Source: Phytophthora hibernalis (Eukaryota > Oomycota > Peronosporomycetes > Peronosporales > Peronosporaceae). Taken from it: 64,000 nt of DNA. The DNA is taken from positions 124,001 to 188,000 of the forward strand of contig JAAKBF010000400.1 of assembly GCA_012656075.1 (NCBI GenBank), in the 5' to 3' direction. Each line of letters begins with the position of its first letter. Within the stretch, counting starts at the first letter, position 1. Positions 1-10,591 of the stretch are shown here, piece by piece. Both the position numbers and the translations under genes were made by a program. The notes below the pieces were generated by a model, which ran no database searches, was not told the origin of the DNA, and was given only the letters and a program-made list of their open reading frames with translations.

Positions 1-16
1 GTCCCCAACTCTATTA

Positions 17-259
17 TTGCTTTTGGCGGCAGCGTTAATTCTGAATGATACAGAAGAAGCTCAGGTAGAATTTGATGTTATTCCGGATGATACAGAGGAT
101 ATACGAAAATACAACATGGCCGTCACTAAAGGGTACATCGTACATTGTATTTCACTAATTAAGAAAGCAAGCACCGAATACGAACATGGACATCGAGGAC
201 TTGGTCTCTATACGAACCCCATGCAAGAACACGTATTAGACAAAACGGAGGCGTTCTAA
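17..259 (+). CDS. unrecognised ORF fragment
   Basis: This open frame of 80 codons is rich in Asp and Glu at its start. I do not recognise the family. After its stop the same frame stays largely readable to about 410, so it may be the tail of a larger decayed ORF entering from the left. Base use is AT-rich, unlike the GC-rich third positions of the kinase gene that follows, which fits a transposon-derived fragment better than a cellular gene. No catalytic motif is visible. Confidence 0.2.
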   Translation: MLLAAALILNDTEEAQVEFDVIPDDTEDIRKYNMAVTKGYIVHCISLIKKASTEYEHGHRGLGLYTNPMQEHVLDKTEAF

Positions 260-521
260 TCATCGCAATATCAAACCAATCGTCTCAAGTACCTGCGGAA
301 TGTATTCTCAGCATTCGCAGAATCGAAGACAGGGTCTCTCGAGACGGGTTTCTTCTATGCGTGTTGCAGCGACTTGTTCGAGGTCTTCGTGCCGCTCGCT
401 GTAATGTACGTCTAGGAAAGATCACAATGGAAACGAGGAGGAGGCGTCAGTCTAGGAGATGGTTGCATGTTAACTCTTCAATACAAACTGATCACTTCAT
501 AGATATGGCTGGTGTCTTCGA

Positions 522-602
522 GCGCGCGCAGAGGAATAATCGCCCTGTTCCTTCTCACTAATACCGTTAGTTAGGAAATGGGCGATTTTTCCTCTGCGCG
601 CG
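522..602. repeat. inverted repeat, GC-rich hairpin
   Basis: The arms at 522-544 and 580-602 are reverse complements with about two mismatches (core CAGAGGAATAATCGCCC against GGGCGATTTTTCCTCTG), with a loop of about 35 bases. It lies in the otherwise featureless 260-896 stretch upstream of the kinase gene. It could be a tiny foldback element. Confidence 0.55.
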
Positions 603-896
603 AGCTGGCGGCCGCGTGGAGCCTTTAACGGATGGTCGGCGTCAACGCTGGATCACAATGGCCTCGTACCGAAAATGACGGGTATTGAAGCTCAGGAGGT
701 TTTCGGCGGTGTGTTACGCTCGCGAGGGCCAATAATAGCTCATTATTTTTGCAGCTGGTGGGTACACTGTTCATGTTTTGTCATCATTCGTAGCTACTCC
801 GAAATCAGAGTGATGGTCTATTTCAACTTCCAGTTGGTGTACGCAACACCAATATTAGTGCCATGGCACTAAAGCGATCCCCATCGTTTCCTCGCC

Positions 897-1814
897 ATGG
901 AGCGCTACGACCGCGGCGACGTCTTGGGCGAAGGTACGTTCGGAGTGGTGTTCGCGGCCGTGCAGAAGAGCACGGGTCGGCGCGTGGCCATCAAGCAGTT
1001 CAAGCGCGGCAAGTTCAAGGATGGCGTGGACTTCACGGCTCTGCGTGAGGTGAAACTGCAGGCGGAGCTCAAGCACGTGAACGTCGTGGAGCTGCTGGAC
1101 GTTTTCGTGGCCAACGACACGATGAACGTCGTGTTCGAGCTGCTGCCCAGCAACATGGATGACGTCATCAAGGACAAGGCCGTGGTGCTCACGGCCGCCG
1201 ACATCAAGGCGTACCTGCAGATGCTGCTCAAGGGTCTGGCCTACTGCCACGAGCACTACGTGCTACACCGCGACCTGAAACCCGAAAATCTGCTCATCAG
1301 CCCGGACGGGAACGTGAAAATTGGAGATTTCGGACTTGCCAGGGTCTATGGCAGTCCCAACCGCAACATGACGTCCATGGTGTGCACCATTTGGTACCGT
1401 CCGCCGGAGCTGCTCTTCGGCGCGAGGGAGTACAGTGGGTCCGTGGATATGTGGGGCGCCGGCTGCATTTTCGCCGAGCTCATGCTGCGTGTGCCGTACT
1501 TAACGGGTTTGAACGAACTGGACCAGCTGGGCAAGATCTTCCACGCGCTGGGCACGCCCACGGACGACGAGTGGCCCGGCGTAAGCTCGCTGGCCAACTT
1601 TGTCGAGTTCACTCCGAGCACAGCGCCACCACTGACATCGATTTTCTCGGCCACGTCGGAGGACGCATTGGACCTGTTGGCCAAGCTGCTCAAGTACAAT
1701 CCGGCCGAGCGGATCACCGCAGCGGAGGCTTTGAAGCACCCGTACTTTAGCAACTCGCCAGCACCGACGCTGACGGAGAAGTTGCCGTCTACCCCCGCAC
1801 CACCGCAGGCGTGA
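897..1814 (+). CDS. CDK7: CDK7-like cyclin-dependent kinase (CAK/TFIIH type)
   Basis: This is a Ser/Thr kinase of 305 residues in a single exon. In order it shows the glycine loop GEGTFGVV (about 11-18), the VAIK lysine (about 33), a TALRE helix where CDKs carry PSTAIRE, the catalytic HRDLKPENL, the DFG motif, then SPNRNMT with the T-loop threonine, WYRPPELLFGA, the LGTPTDDEWP segment and a short Pro-rich tail. The SPNR-T activation loop, LLFGA-Y and the ITA-EALKHPYFSN ending match CDK7, the catalytic subunit of CDK-activating kinase and TFIIH. In that family it phosphorylates other CDKs and the RNA polymerase II tail in the nucleus, with a cyclin H partner that is not in this window. The start is chosen because an ATG in good context (CGCCATGG) precedes the canonical kinase start. 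All catalytic residues are present and the frame is intact. CDK7 is preferred over other CDK classes because of the C-terminal block. Confidence 0.9.
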   Translation: MERYDRGDVLGEGTFGVVFAAVQKSTGRRVAIKQFKRGKFKDGVDFTALREVKLQAELKHVNVVELLDVFVANDTMNVVFELLPSNMDDVIKDKAVVLTAADIKAYLQMLLKGLAYCHEHYVLHRDLKPENLLISPDGNVKIGDFGLARVYGSPNRNMTSMVCTIWYRPPELLFGAREYSGSVDMWGAGCIFAELMLRVPYLTGLNELDQLGKIFHALGTPTDDEWPGVSSLANFVEFTPSTAPPLTSIFSATSEDALDLLAKLLKYNPAERITAAEALKHPYFSNSPAPTLTEKLPSTPAPPQA

Positions 1815-2446
1815 GATGAGCAGCTGAATGGAATTTGCTCCGGATTATTTGTATAGGTGATGAAGGTATTTGACACGAGTAGCTCTGCAATGCTTCTACT
1901 AAATGCCACAAGTCGAGCAATAGCCCCGAGAAAAATAATGTTAACGAACTCTCTTTGTCGGCCATGTTGTCGTTGCGTGTTTCCCTCATGTCGCCGTTTT
2001 CTTCATTCTGCCTTACAACGAAACTTGCCGCTCGTGGTACATGTACTATAATACACTGTAGATCTTATCAACTCAACAATCACGATCGTTGCTGTCTTCA
2101 AATATTGAGAGGTTATCAATACCGAACGCGTCCTCTATTTTTGTGTTCACGTCCATGTCCTCTGCACCTTCCTCAGGGCTCCAAATAGCTGGGAAACGAC
2201 AATTTTCGGCCTCAGTGCTGCTATCAATCTTGCCTGACCCGCTTTTGGAGCTGTTCATCCTTCCTCGAGCGCTGCACTGCTTCTTCCTTGCGTACTGAGC
2301 TAGAACTTCGCGCCTGCAATTTCTAGCGGGATATCTGCACGAGCCGAACACCAAGCAAGAGGGATCGACACAACAGGCGAGCGAGGATTTCGCTGCCGCG
2401 CATTCAATCCTGCACCACCTTCAGCCGGTCGTCGTACGCTCCTGAC
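1815..2446. other. intergenic, no gene seen
   Basis: Short AT-rich frames only. No conserved protein, no TIR and no RNA gene recognised. It must contain the kinase 3' end and the promoter of the bactofilin gene. Confidence 0.5.
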
Positions 2447-3049
2447 ATGGAGGAGGTGCCCGCGCCGCGCAACCCGCCGCCCAAGCCTAAACGCTCGAAC
2501 GTGCCGACTGCTCCGCCGGACTACCCTGATGACACATACTCGGATCAGGACTACAACATGTCGCCCATCCGACGAGGTCGCCAACATGCTGCTAATCGAC
2601 AAAGTGGTTCTCCGCCTGAAACGCCAACGTACACGGTGCCCCGCCAACTCAAGGTCCCGATAATCGACGCTGAACCAGAGACCACCATCGGCGCGGCCGT
2701 AAAGATGAAAGGTGAGCTGAGCTTCGAACGGCTGCTGCGAATTGAAGGCGAGTTCGAAGGCAAGCTCAACTCAAAGGGTTCCCTTGTCATCGGCACACGC
2801 GGTGCACTTCTGGGCAACGTCGAAAACATGAAGGAGGTGTACGTCACCGGCGGCCGAATCGTGGGTAACGTCAACGTTGAGAAGCTGGTGCTGCGCGACA
2901 AGGCCCAAATTTTCGGCAACATCACCGCCAAGACGGTCAAGATTGAGCCCGACTGCATTGTCGTAGGACAGATCAACGTGAATCCGCAGGCACCCGAAAG
3001 GATCAACGAGAAAGGCGAAATTGTCAAAGACGATGTCCTTGATGGTTAG
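2447..3049 (+). CDS. bactofilin-domain (polymer-forming cytoskeletal) protein
   Basis: This 200-residue single-exon protein has two parts. The first 75 residues are disordered, rich in Pro and Arg. From about 80 to 185 there is a right-handed beta-helix pattern of short repeated strands with regularly spaced Gly and Val (for example GELSFERLLRIEGEFEGKLN, GALLGNVENMKEVYVTGGRI, IFGNITAKTVKIEPDC). This is the bactofilin (DUF583) fold, which in bacteria self-assembles into non-polar filaments that scaffold cell-shape and envelope functions. Homologues are reported from stramenopiles, so a eukaryotic gene is plausible; its role here is unknown. No signal peptide or membrane segment is seen. The ATG at 2447 is the first in-frame start and follows a GC-rich leader. 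The frame is intact. Confidence 0.85.
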   Translation: MEEVPAPRNPPPKPKRSNVPTAPPDYPDDTYSDQDYNMSPIRRGRQHAANRQSGSPPETPTYTVPRQLKVPIIDAEPETTIGAAVKMKGELSFERLLRIEGEFEGKLNSKGSLVIGTRGALLGNVENMKEVYVTGGRIVGNVNVEKLVLRDKAQIFGNITAKTVKIEPDCIVVGQINVNPQAPERINEKGEIVKDDVLDG

Positions 3050-3284
3050 CCTTCGGGCTCTGTTGGACGTACCTAATAGACAAGACGCACAAGATAGGTT
3101 TGTTAGCTCGAGCTTGCCAAACACCAGTTCACGATAAACACAAATAATTCCGCTTCCATCTCTCCAAAATCATGATTCGACGAACGAAATATATACCCAG
3201 CACCGCTCGAACTTCGGGTAAACACAGCATCTGAGTTTGCTCAAGAGTCCTGATGGATCTTCTGCACATGCGTCAAGTTCCTCC

Positions 3285-4423
3285 TTAGAACTTGCCCGGA
3301 CGCCTACGACCAGTGAATTTGCTGTCCGACTTGACCTTCTTGCCCTGCTTGCGGTAGCGCTCCTTCTTGGCCATCACCCAGTCCCTGGAAATACAACAAC
3401 AAACGCAAGTCAGAAAGCAGTTCGCCACCCAGCCCAAAGCAATCTGCAGCATGACGTACTTGGCCTTAATGGATTCACGGCCCTTGCCTCGGCGTTGCTG
3501 CAACCATCGAAAGCAACCAGTTCACAAACGTCAGCACCCGACAATTCCCATTCAAAATACCAAAACTTCGCCAAACTCACGCGCTGGTTCCTGGTGCGTC
3601 CTTCGTACGAGATCTGGTTGGCGGTGGCTCCCGTGCCGAGGCCCTGCGGGATCTGCTGCTGGTCCATGTATCCGGCAAAGAGACACAGGTAGAACTTCTT
3701 GGCCTTGGTACTGTTGGGGAAGTCGATCACGAGGCCACCGGAGAAGCCGCAGCGCATGGCCGTGCCCGAGATCTCCTCCATCTGCTCCGGAGTCTCCGGG
3801 TACAGCTGCAGCACCGCGCGGCTTCCAGCCTTCATGCACGTGTACAGCGACGTGAAGAATCGCGTGAGACGCTTGCGCGCCGTGTGCTCCTTCTTGTCCG
3901 AGTAGCACAGCCACTGCACGGCCGAAATGCTGATGCAGCCATCGAAGACGCCGGGACGGAAGGGAGACCTCCGCCCATGTCCTGCAGGAACACGTCACCG
4001 CTGCTGTCACGCTCCGAGGCGATGTCCAGCATGTCCTTGCTGATGTCCACACCTACCCAGGCGTGGCCGTGCTCCTCCAGAGCCACTACAAGCAAAAAGT
4101 CAGCAAACTCGGCCTGTACAGCAGCTAAAAGGGCCGCGAACCACGCTCAATTAAACACCGACGCACCTCCACTCAGTCCGCTACCACATCCAACATCTAG
4201 GATAAAGGCTTCCTTGCCCTCGGGCAGGTTCAACAGTTCGATGGCGCGGTACGACAGCTCCTGCTGCACCTTGACGATACGCGAGCTGGAATTGTACTTG
4301 GCAGCCTCCTTCTCATCGTAGAAAAGCTACAGTACACAAAGAACCCAATTAGCAGTGCACATACTGACGAAATCCCGTTGGCGCGCGTACCTCTGGCGGC
4401 GAAATGTGCTCGGGGCGACTCAT
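3285..4423 (-). CDS. BUD23: 18S rRNA (guanine-N7) methyltransferase, five exons, one missing base
   Basis: The exons are 4423-4391, 4326-4167, 4085-3581, 3497-3460 and 3384-3285, each bounded by GT and AG. The spliced frame starts MSRPEHISPPE, contains the SAM-binding loop DVGCGSGLSG, continues through VGVDISKDMLD, VQWLCYS, GSRAVLQLYPE and SGGLVIDFPNS, and ends in the basic tail KFTGRRRPGKF. This is BUD23/WBSCR22, which N7-methylates a guanine of 18S rRNA during small-subunit maturation in the nucleus, with TRM112 as partner in other eukaryotes. The exon lengths sum to 836, one short of a multiple of three. A single base is missing in exon 3 near 3960-3965, after DMGGGL; downstream the family continues in the next frame. 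With it the product is 278 residues, the usual size. I treat this as a consensus error rather than a pseudogene. The gene is head-to-head with the symporter at 4653. Confidence 0.9.
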
Positions 4424-4652
4424 ACTGCCACACTTGGAATGAACTGCGCCTCCTCCACCAAAACCAAGCGTCGTGTGACATATCAGTTATGTGGTAAATA
4501 GAAAACGTGTGGTTCACGTAATTTACCGTCATTTATTTTCAGCTGTGACGCTCTTTTACATATTTCTTATCGCCGTCGCCATATTGGAGCTCGTGTCATC
4601 TATCTACCAGTGTCGGAACTGCTCGCAATCGGTCAGGAAATCGCCACGCACA
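4424..4652. promoter_or_regulatory. shared promoter interval between BUD23 and the symporter
   Basis: These 229 bases separate the start codons of two divergently transcribed genes, so both promoters must lie here or overlap the 5' ends. A frame upstream of the symporter (from 4491) is open but encodes nothing like the family and is taken as leader. No TATA box is clear. This is inference from position only. Confidence 0.4.
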
Positions 4653-6505
4653 ATGGCGCAGGGCAAGCCAGACTTCGCCATGTTCGACGGTAGCATCATA
4701 AAGGACGGCACCACCAGCGACGTGTCGGCGCCCAGCATGCTGAGCCCAGTCTCGGGCCTGTCGTGCGACGCGTCGTCCTCGTTCTTCTACGGCGGAGGCT
4801 ACGCGCACGCACCCAATGCGCGGCCGGCGCCACCCTACTCGGCCACGCTGCGCACGAACTTCACATCGGCTGCTAGCCACCCGAGTGGCGGCGTAACGTC
4901 CGCTGTCAGACCCAACTCGGCGTTGCCTGCTGCAGTGGAGGACGACGCCCACGAGTCGCCCGACGCCGCGTTCCGACACTTCCGCACCCCAGCCAACGAT
5001 CCGGGGATGCCCTTCTCGGGCATGGTGGTGGCGACCTCGCCGCTCTACGGTCGAGCGTCCAAGCGCAACATGCTGTTCATCGTCGTGGCCATTGTCGTCG
5101 GCAGTGTTTCCGGCGTGCTGCTCAAGCACTTTCATGTGGATGCGACGCTGGCGCAGTGGATCATGACGCCGGGCAACCTCTTTGTGCGTGCGGTGCAGTG
5201 CGTGGTGGTGCCATTGGTGTTCGTCAACCTCGTGGTCGCAACTGCGGACATCATGCACAAAGGGCTGGGCAGACGACTTAGTCTGCGTGTGACCGTGGCA
5301 CTGCTGTTCTCTATCATTACAGCTATCATCCAAGGACTACTCACGAGTATCATAATGCACCCGGTATTCACCCCGTATCAGGATGCTGTCTCCGCGTCGA
5401 GTACGGACGCCATCTTTGGCATCCAGTGCGGCAACGGCAAATATCTCGAGGCGGGCGACGATGGTGTGGTGACTTGCTCTGCGACAGCTATTAGGAACAC
5501 CTCGCAATTTGCGCTGGACGATGTGAACAGTGCCCTGGTGCGTAATGAAGCGCTGACCGGGACCAACACATCCATGTCAGACAGCGTGCTGGCCATCATC
5601 GACCAGGTCGTGCCGGACAACATCATGGCGGCATTTATCACCAACACGCTGCTGAGCATTGCAGCCTTCTCTCTACCCCTTGGAGTGACGTTGGCGTACA
5701 GCTTCCACGGACCAACAAACCTCAACCCGCTGTTGGAGTTCTTCCGCGAGGTGAACGAGACCCTCGTGCACATGGTTCACTGGATCCTCCGTTTCACGCC
5801 GTTTGGGGTGCTGAGTCTGTTTGCTGGGTCCTTTGCTACGTCGTTGGACGATTCCGTGGCGGAGCACCCCTTGGTTTGGTACTGCGGGTGGTAAGTGTGT
5901 TCAGTATGAGCGTGCTGGTGCATATGTTTGTGGCGCTTCCGACGTTCTTCGTGCTTATCACTCGCCGAAACCCGTTCCGCTTCATGCGCCAAATGCTGCC
6001 GGCGTACGTTTACAGCCTCGGCTGTTCGTCGTCCATGGCCACGATGCCCCTGAGCTTGCAGTGCATTGAGACGACGCGTGAGGTCCCAAGCCCGGTGATG
6101 CACTTTGTGTTGTCCGTGGGCACGTCGCTACACATGCCTGGCACGGCACTATACCTTGCTGTGTTGGTACACCTCATGGCTGACGTGGCTGGTGTCGAGC
6201 AATCGGCTACTACGGTGCTGGTGAGCTTCCTCAGCGTCTTCTTGTGCACAGTCACGGCACCTCCAATCCCGTCAGGGGCACTAACGGTGCTCACCGCCGC
6301 CTGGAACATCGTCTTCCCCGCGTCCTCTATCCCGGACAGTTTGTACGCGCTCGTGGTGGCTTCCGATGTGTTCCTGGACCGCTTTGTCACGCTGTGTAAT
6401 GTCAACGCTCAAGCCATGCTCTGCCGTATCGTAGCCGACCAGGTCGATGACAACGATGTCGGAAATGTTCCACGTGCGCAGGTTCAGCAGTACTCTGCGC
6501 GATAA
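4653..6505 (+). CDS. SLC1/DAACS-family symporter with altered binding residues, one missing base
   Basis: A 617-residue membrane transporter of the dicarboxylate/amino acid:cation symporter family. Residues 1-140 are a disordered Ser/Pro-rich tail. The membrane core begins at RNMLFIVVAIVVGSVSGVLL. A large polar loop follows the fourth membrane segment. The re-entrant serine signature appears as GCSSSMATMPLSLQCIE, then MPGTALYLAV where the family has NMDGT, and DVFLDRFVTLCNVNAQA where it has the Arg/Asn/Asp substrate and sodium site. The frame breaks once near 5878 (from VWY to LRVVSVFSMS). Total length plus one is divisible by three, so I annotate one gene with one missing base. Start: the ATG at 4653 (MAQGKPDF) is preferred to the in-frame 4491 ATG, whose extension looks like untranslated leader. 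The substrate is unknown. Key residue changes, described under findings, argue against acidic amino acids. Confidence 0.85.
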
Positions 6506-6509
6506 ACTG

Positions 6510-6930
6510 TCTTGGCAGCATAATACAAACTGTGTACTGTATTCTGTTCTCATCGGCGTTGGTCCCATGGGTTGCATCCACCAGAATAGTTTCCGGGAAA
6601 CTTGAAAACAAAGAGCGCATGTGTTCTGTCTGGAAAACAATGGCCCGAGCAACCATCTACATATTATTGAGTTAAGCTTACAAAAAATATCCAGTGTGCA
6701 CGATATGAAACGTACCGTGTTCTGGTCTTGCTCAATGTCCACATGGGCAACTCCATACTTCTCTCTTCGCAGAAGCGGTTGAGCGTTTCAGATACCCTGT
6801 CGGACACAGTCGTTCCGGCATCTTACATGAATCTACTAGCGGGTTGACAGCATCCCCACACGATGTATCCCGAGAAGACGTACTTGAAAATCTAACAGTC
6901 ATTTGAGCTAGAGGGCAATACAAACGGCAA
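6510..6930 (-). pseudogene. MULE/ZSWIM-type transposase scrap
   Basis: On the minus strand a short frame reads FPETILVDATHGTN, the first catalytic aspartate block of the MULE-like (ZSWIM3-related) transposases common in oomycetes, preceded by HMRSLFSS. Upstream (to 6930) another frame with cysteines probably belongs to the same unit. It abuts the 3' end of the symporter gene and is truncated on both sides. Identification rests on the one motif block. Confidence 0.55.
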
Positions 6931-7539
6931 GGAGAGTGAGCTAGAGCGTATTATGAATGCTGTTGGAGTCAATACAGAAGACACCCAAATACCAATTGGA
7001 GAACTGCGATGTCAACAAGATCCAATAAATGAATATAATACAAAGCAGCTGATGCAGTCTTGCTTTCCGACACTCTTTCCGGATGGTTGCGGGGGATATC
7101 ATGCTGTAGATGATCATGAAAGCAGAATGCATGAATACGGTCTACCCGAGTTCTATGCCCATCTGATGAAATGGCATGACAGACGATACATCATTCACGG
7201 AAACTTTAACTTTTTGCATGAATTTGATCCAGCGCAGACAAATGGATGGTCTAGTTCGACGCGTTAGTGCGACTGAAAATCGCACTGCAGCAATGAGTAC
7301 TGCTGGGTGTGGAGAAGGAAACAATGAGGCAGCTGAACGGGAACAATCTAAAGATGAAAAGGAGGAACTGAGTGCTGCAATGCAAGTGTTAGATTCGTTA
7401 AAACCATTTTTCGTGTCGTACGGGGTAGCGAGCTCTATTGGTCTAATGCACGATACGATTTAATGGCTATGATCGGGAATCGGGTCCTACCGACAAGATG
7501 GCCTACCTTTTTCTTAACATTAAGCGCAGCAGATATTAT

Positions 7540-7840
7540 CAGGGTTTCCTAAAAGTATATGGCAATATCAATAATTGCCCTATTTTACCATACAATAATG
7601 TATTTCTAGATGTCAGCGAAACCCGCTCAATAACTTATTTCAATGGTGCCGGTGGGTGATTAGAGTCATAATGCGTCAGTACTTTAAGTATAGAACTATA
7701 TAGTACTTCGAAATATGCAATATGTATTTCGGGCCTCTGATGTATGCAATAATGTATTTCTTCTTCGTTTGAGCGCCTCACAATTATTTATTTCATCGAC
7801 TGCCTCACATATTATTGCAATAGTATTTTAGGAAACCCTG
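7540..7840. mobile_element. hAT-like MITE inside the Helitron
   Basis: Terminal inverted repeats CAGGGTTTCCTAAAA open and close a 301-bp AT-rich non-coding insert. The flanking 8-mers GATATTAT and GATAAGAT match at six of eight bases, as expected of a decayed 8-bp target duplication. The Helitron reading frame continues across the insert (SAAD before, DKILLEHA after), so the insertion is younger than the Helitron. CAGGG ends with 8-bp duplications are hAT-like; no transposase is encoded. Confidence 0.75.
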
Positions 7841-8505
7841 GATAAGATTTTGCTCGAGCATGCGACTTCTCTCTTACGCTAGAGCAATGCAGCGACTGAC
7901 GTTTAGTGAAAGGAGGAAGTACCTTAACGAAAATCCGGATATAAGTGCAAGGCATTTCAATAGGAGGTTTCAAGCCTTTTTGACACTGTTCTCTGTGGAA
8001 ACGCTAGACCATTGGGCGAAATCGTCGACTTCTTCTGGCGGGTCGAGTTTCAACAGCGTGGATCACCACACATCCATTGTCTGCTCTGGATTAAAGATGC
8101 ACCTGACGTTTTAAATCTGTCGCAAACCGAGGAAGGGCGAGCTGAGCTTGCTGCGTTTGTAGATAAGCATATTTCAGTCCTGTCGAAGACACTATCAGAA
8201 TTGGATTCATGTTTGTGCTCTGCTTGTGCCACATATCGGGCTGGTGATGTTGATATACTAGCGTTGTGACCTCCTGCTGTAGGAACGGAAAAATGGTATT
8301 GCGATTTGTCGAGACTCGTACAGCGCGTTCAACAGCATGAATGCTATATAAACTCATCCTGCAGAAAGAAAAGTGCTGAATGCCGTTTCAGATTCCCCAA
8401 GAATCTCCGGGATAAGACAGAAATTGAGACTATACGCTTCGGTTCCGACGTGTAATTACCCAAGCCATTAAGCGATGTGACTCTATCCTCTCCTACCACT
8501 CCGTC

Positions 8506-8697
8506 TTAACCCTATTGCGGCCAACATTATACTTAATATTTTTATTTCTAATTTCCATAGTAAAATGTTAAACATGCATAAATGCTTGGTTTTAGCCCGC
8601 ACCCCGCAGCTTAATATTATCATTTTGCGTCGTTTTACAATACTTATAGCAATTATTGTAGTTAAACCAAGCATATTGCTTGGTTTACCGCACATTA
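8506..8697. mobile_element. truncated copy of the piggyBac-like MITE
   Basis: Starting TTAACCCTATTGCGGCC, this stretch is closely similar to the first part of the complete element at 32744-33041, including the repeated AAACCAAGCATATTG motifs. The homology stops near 8697 and no right end is present. It interrupts the Helitron ORF between the Rep and helicase segments. Confidence 0.75.
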
Positions 8698-10540
8698 TTC
8701 AGTTGAGACTGTTTCAAAAGCTCGCGATTTTATTAAAGTGGGTTTAAAGCCTTGGTTGAAAGAGCGAAAAGAGCTGCACACGCTGGGAGACGCATTTCGT
8801 CAAAACGAACGAAGTCGCTTGCATTACAACTACCCTATTGATAATTATAGTGAATCTCTTCAGGAAACAATGGCAGAGTCCCAGTGGATTCCGTTTGCGC
8901 TCAGAATGGAGCAATCAAGAAGTCGTTTTACATCTTTTTTAGATCATACACCCTGTAAGCCCCTTCAGATGATCATCAATGGTGAAGGCGGATCCGGGAA
9001 AAGCTGGCTAATACGACATTTAGTCAAGGATGTACACAACGTGTTTGGAGAGCACCGCGCAACACGTCGTTCGTATGAACGTGTGCTACTTCTAGCTCAC
9101 CAGGGTACTGCGGCGTTCAATATCAAGGGTCTGACACTCTGCTCTGGATTAGGGTTCGCATTCTTTTCAAAATCAGCCTTTTCAGTTCCCTATAAATCAA
9201 TCCTTGAGTCAAAATCGGGACCAACAAAGCTGAAAAAATGCAGCAACAGTTCAAAGATGTTCATTTGGTCATCATCGATGAGTTTAGTATGATTTCCTGT
9301 GGTATGTTGTATTGGATAGACAGACGCTTGAGAGAAATTTGGCCTGGTCATTCAGACGAGCTTTTTGGTGAAGGAGACGTCTATTTTACAGGGGACGCAG
9401 CTCATTTAGATCATGTCGTACCAAGGCGCTGTCAACTCCATTAGGAAAGATATCAAACGAAGTCCAGCGACGCGGAAGAGAAATCTGGACGAGTATTGAG
9501 AACGTATGTACTTTAACCAGTCAAAATAGGGGAATGCTTGATTCCGAGTGGTTCAGTGCACTTCGTCGATTGCGGGAAATGAGACCCACTCAAACTGATG
9601 TGGACCTATTCAACACACTCTGCTTAGAGACCATCGGCGAGCCTGAATGGACGAACAGATCGAAACATATCGCCTATAAGAATGCGGACGTGGCGATTGC
9701 AAACGAGAATTTTTTCACTAGCTAACAAACCGATAGTGACAATTTCCTCACAGCACTTCGTTCAGCAAAAGCGGTTGACGACCAAGAGAGATATCCCTGC
9801 AGGAACTGTACAAGCTCTCGTGAAGGATGCAAAGATACCTAATGCGGACCATGATCGAGTTGTTGCTAATAAACTGCAGTTGTGCATAGGGGCCCCTGTT
9901 ACGCTTACTTACAACATGGTCCAATCTGCTGGGTTGTGCAATGGTACCAATGCTATAGTCTACGACTTCATGTTTGCTTCTGGTAGTGACCTGCCTTTTG
10001 TTCTTGTGCGGATAACCGATGCGTATATAGGACCCTCTCTACTAGAAGAAGTGCCGAATATCGTACCCATAGCACCTAAAGAAATATCATGGAGAAAACA
10101 ATCGAGTGACCTACGCGTGGTGAGAAGAGGGATTCCACTTCGATTAGCTTATGCAATGACTGTTCATAAAGTTCAAGGGCTCAGTTGCATATTTGTCGTA
10201 ATTCAATCCCGACTATAGCGTTTACGTACGTTGCACTTTCGCGCATTAAACATCGAAACTCAATCGTAATTACACAACGCCTAACTATCGACAAACTGAC
10301 CGCCACTCCTGAAAAGCTGTCAATCTTCGAGGGCCGTCAAGCGAACATCGGAAGTCGCCCAGTTGGCGGTGCGCCGCATGAAGTTGGTTGTAGTAGCCCA
10401 CAACAGCGCCATGCACCCCAGGTGAATCGCTCGAGCTTTCACATCTCTCCGAACCGGACACAGCAAACTTTCAACGTTGTTGTGGCTCACCAAGATCCTG
10501 TCAATCATCAACGTCGCTGAAGAAGCACTCAACCAGCCCA

Positions 10541-10563
10541 GTCCCACCAACGATTGGTGGGAC
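10541..10563 (+). repeat. perfect 10-bp hairpin, candidate Helitron 3' end
   Basis: GTCCCACCAA, loop CGA, TTGGTGGGAC. Helitrons usually carry a GC-rich hairpin just before a CTRR terminus. A CTAG lies about 22 bases further on, farther than usual. It sits right after the last helicase-like segment and right before GC-rich gene-like sequence, which fits an element boundary. Confidence 0.45.
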
Positions 10564-10591
10564 AACCTCGTTCAGGTCACGGACCTCTAGA

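Larger units (their letters stand above)
6953..10520 (+). pseudogene. Helitron Rep-helicase ORF, broken by stops, shifts and two insertions
   Basis: Collinear pieces of a Helitron protein lie on the plus strand. 6953-7267 is the N-terminal region with FPTLFPDG. 7860-8269 is the Rep (HUH) region with EFQQRGSPHIHCLLW, holding the paired histidines. 8738-9444 is the Pif1-type helicase with Walker A GEGGSGKS and Walker B VIIDEFSM. 9534-10320 is the helicase C-terminal half ending near TYVALSR. Helitrons transpose by rolling circle using these two activities. Several stops and frame changes separate the pieces, and two MITEs (7540-7840 and 8506-8697) are inserted, so it is not functional. Third-base composition is AT-rich, unlike the cellular genes. 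A strong hairpin at 10541-10563 may mark the 3' end; the 5' end is not determined. Confidence 0.8.

Noticed and set aside
1384..1425. CTIWYRPPELL in the kinase T-loop as an unusual substitution
   Set aside because: A hydrophobic residue before WYR and Pro after it occur in other CDKs, so this is not noteworthy.
855..1909. Long minus-strand and shifted frames across the kinase gene
   Set aside because: They are shadows caused by GC-rich third positions of the kinase; none shows a protein motif.
5881..5900. GGTAAGTGTGTTCAG in the symporter as a very short intron
   Set aside because: The GT-AG span is about 14 bases, far below any functional intron; one missing base explains the frame change better.
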